Source of the DNA: Candidatus Margulisiibacteriota bacterium | GTDB taxonomy: Bacteria; Margulisbacteria; Termititenacia; Termititenacales; Termititenacaceae | Assembly: GCA_031267055.1 (NCBI GenBank) | Contig: JAIRZV010000099.1 | Coordinates: 1 to 13,130, forward strand | Direction of reading: 5' to 3' | DNA length: 13,130 bases | Shown: piece by piece, positions 12,157-13,130 of the stretch | Layout of the letters: every line of letters starts with the position of its first letter | How positions within the stretch are numbered: position 1 is the stretch's first letter | The notes under the pieces: model-generated | Seen by the model: the letters and a program-made list of their open reading frames with translations, nothing else | Database searches by the model: none | What the model was told of the DNA's origin: nothing | Made by a program: the position numbers and the translations under genes

Positions 12157-12912
12157 TTATACCCGCGCTGGCAAACCCTGCGCTTGCAAATATTTTTTGA
12201 TCTGCGCGATTGATAATTCTTTGTAATGCAGCAGCGAGGCCAGCAGCGCCGCGTTGCAGTACCGCAAAGCTGCGGCGATATGCTCCAGTTTGCCTGCGCC
12301 ACCGGAAGCGATCACCGGAATATTCACAGCCTGCGCTGCCGCTTCTAGCAGCGCACAGTCATAGCCGTCTTTGGTGCCGTCGCGGTCCATTGAGGTCAGG
12401 AGTATTTCGCCGGCGCCCAAACTCTGGCCTTTTTTGAGCCACTCCAGCGCGTCCAGACCGGTCGGCGTGCGGCCGCCGTGCGTGTACACTTCCCATTTAT
12501 TTGGCGTGGTCTGACGAGCATCGACAGCCAGTACAATACATTGCGCGCCGAACATTTCCGAACCCTGCCGGATCAAATCAGGATTTTGTACCGCCGCGGT
12601 GTTCAGAGAAATTTTGTCCGCGCCAGCTTTGAGCAACGCGCGCATCGTGTCCGTGTCACGTATGCCACCGCCCACTGTAAATGGGATAAAAACTTGCTCG
12701 GCCGTGCGTTCGACAATATGCAACAGGATTTCCCGCGCGTCGCTAGAAGCCGTGATGTCCAAAAACACCAACTCGTCCGCGCCTTCTTGGTCGTAAAGCT
12801 TGGCCAGCTCGACCGGATCGCCAGCGTCACGCAAAGCGACGAAATTTGTGCCTTTGACCACACGACCGCCGGTTACATCCAGGCAGGGAATGATGCGTTT
12901 TTTTAAAGTCAC
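12157..12912 (-). CDS. hisF: Imidazole glycerol phosphate synthase subunit HisF (cyclase)
   Basis: TIM-barrel cyclase subunit. With ammonia from HisH it converts PRFAR to imidazole glycerol phosphate and AICAR. With the GTG start at 12912 it has 251 residues, the usual length. Motifs: KRIIPCLDVTGGRVVKGTNF (5-24) with catalytic Asp12, FLDITAS (50-56), FTVGGGIRD (78-86), KISLNTAAV (100-108), VLAVDARQ (127-134) with catalytic Asp131, YTHGGRTPTGLDALEW (143-158), LLTSMDRDGTKDGYD (171-185), and IPVIASGGAGKLEH (198-211). The start is set by the GTGA overlap with the fmt stop and by GGAGAA 8 nt upstream; an upstream TTG at 12939 would add nine residues that belong to the fmt frame region. hisH is not in view, so the histidine genes are split over several loci. 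Confidence 0.97.
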   Translation of the reverse strand: MTLKKRIIPCLDVTGGRVVKGTNFVALRDAGDPVELAKLYDQEGADELVFLDITASSDAREILLHIVERTAEQVFIPFTVGGGIRDTDTMRALLKAGADKISLNTAAVQNPDLIRQGSEMFGAQCIVLAVDARQTTPNKWEVYTHGGRTPTGLDALEWLKKGQSLGAGEILLTSMDRDGTKDGYDCALLEAAAQAVNIPVIASGGAGKLEHIAAALRYCNAALLASLLHYKELSIAQIKKYLQAQGLPARV

Positions 12913-13130
12913 AAAATTAGTTCTCCGTAGCCACGGCAAAAATCCGCGTAAGCCATCGGCTGTTTGCCAGCCGGTTGCACCGTCACGATCTCCAAGCCGG
13001 CTGCGGTGCGCCGCGTCTCCAAAATTTTTACTCGCTTGCCTTTGTGCAGCACGTAGCCGCCGAACGCGCGCACTTTATTGTGAATTTGCCGCGGCGTCTC
13101 GCCTTGAGCGATCAGCGTGTCTGCTTTACT
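12909..13130 (-). CDS. fmt: Methionyl-tRNA formyltransferase, C-terminal part (cut by window edge)
   Basis: The frame is open from the window edge to a TGA at 12911-12909, giving the last 73 residues. They match the C-terminal OB-like, tRNA-binding domain of Fmt: GETPRQIHNKVRAF, then HKGKRVKILETRRT, then GLEIVTVQPAGKQPMAYADF and CRGYGELIL. Fmt formylates initiator Met-tRNA using 10-formyl-THF. Its stop overlaps the hisF GTG start by 4 nt (GTGA), so the two are translationally coupled. The catalytic domain lies outside the window. The identification rests on the C-terminal pattern only but is clear. Confidence 0.88.
   Translation of the reverse strand, partial: SKADTLIAQGETPRQIHNKVRAFGGYVLHKGKRVKILETRRTAAGLEIVTVQPAGKQPMAYADFCRGYGELIL
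12921..12926 (-). promoter_or_regulatory. Ribosome binding site that decides the hisF start
   Basis: GGAGAA on the minus strand, inside the last codons of fmt, 8 nt before the GTG at 12912. It supports GTG initiation over the upstream in-frame TTG. Confidence 0.7.

Noticed and set aside
12913..12939. Upstream TTG start for hisF
   Set aside because: It would add nine residues with no family match; the GTG at 12912 has a ribosome site and the typical GTGA overlap with fmt.

Overview
The window reads as chromosomal DNA of an uncultured-type bacterium of moderate GC content, using the standard code. It has dense, overlapping housekeeping genes plus two small accessory insertions. I cannot assign a phylum from the sequence. 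The mix of mraY, fmt, pcrA and comEC with a short-form HisG/HisZ pair says free-standing bacterial chromosome, not plasmid or phage.

Layout from left to right. (1) The 5' part of mraY (minus strand, cut by the window edge), preceded by a small XRE-type regulator on the same strand. (2) Divergent from the regulator, and driven by a consensus sigma-70 promoter (TTGACA, 17 bp, TATAAT), is a single gene for a phage tail-fibre/tail-collar-like protein. No other phage gene is visible. (3) A tightly packed minus-strand run, 9569 to 2039, in the order ORF6N-domain gene, comEC, ftcD-like, hisZ, hisG, aroA, hisD. Gaps are 13 bp or less and several genes overlap, so this looks like one transcription unit. 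(4) A gene-free stretch of 416 bp (9570-9985) holding an unexplained nested repeat element: two ~75-bp direct repeats, a second 25-bp direct repeat, a strong 44-nt hairpin and 9-bp outer inverted repeats. (5) pcrA on the plus strand, converging with only 5 bp to spare on hisF (minus), whose GTG start overlaps the stop of fmt (minus, cut by the right edge).

How the genes fit together. HisG+HisZ form the first enzyme of histidine synthesis. HisF makes the imidazole ring with release of AICAR, and HisD performs the last two oxidations. AroA is the shikimate-pathway EPSP synthase. A glutamate formimidoyltransferase sits with the histidine genes and fmt beside hisF, so formyl- or formimino-folate chemistry is placed next to histidine synthesis, whose AICAR by-product needs 10-formyl-THF to re-enter purine synthesis. 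That link is inference. ComEC is the DNA-uptake channel and PcrA the repair helicase.

Most worth a second look: the repeat element at 9597-9960; the orphan fibre gene with its regulator and perfect promoter; a perfect 13-bp palindrome inside the ORF6N gene that is coupled to comEC; and two genes (mraY, pcrA) whose starts lie immediately after extended -10 boxes without a Shine-Dalgarno.
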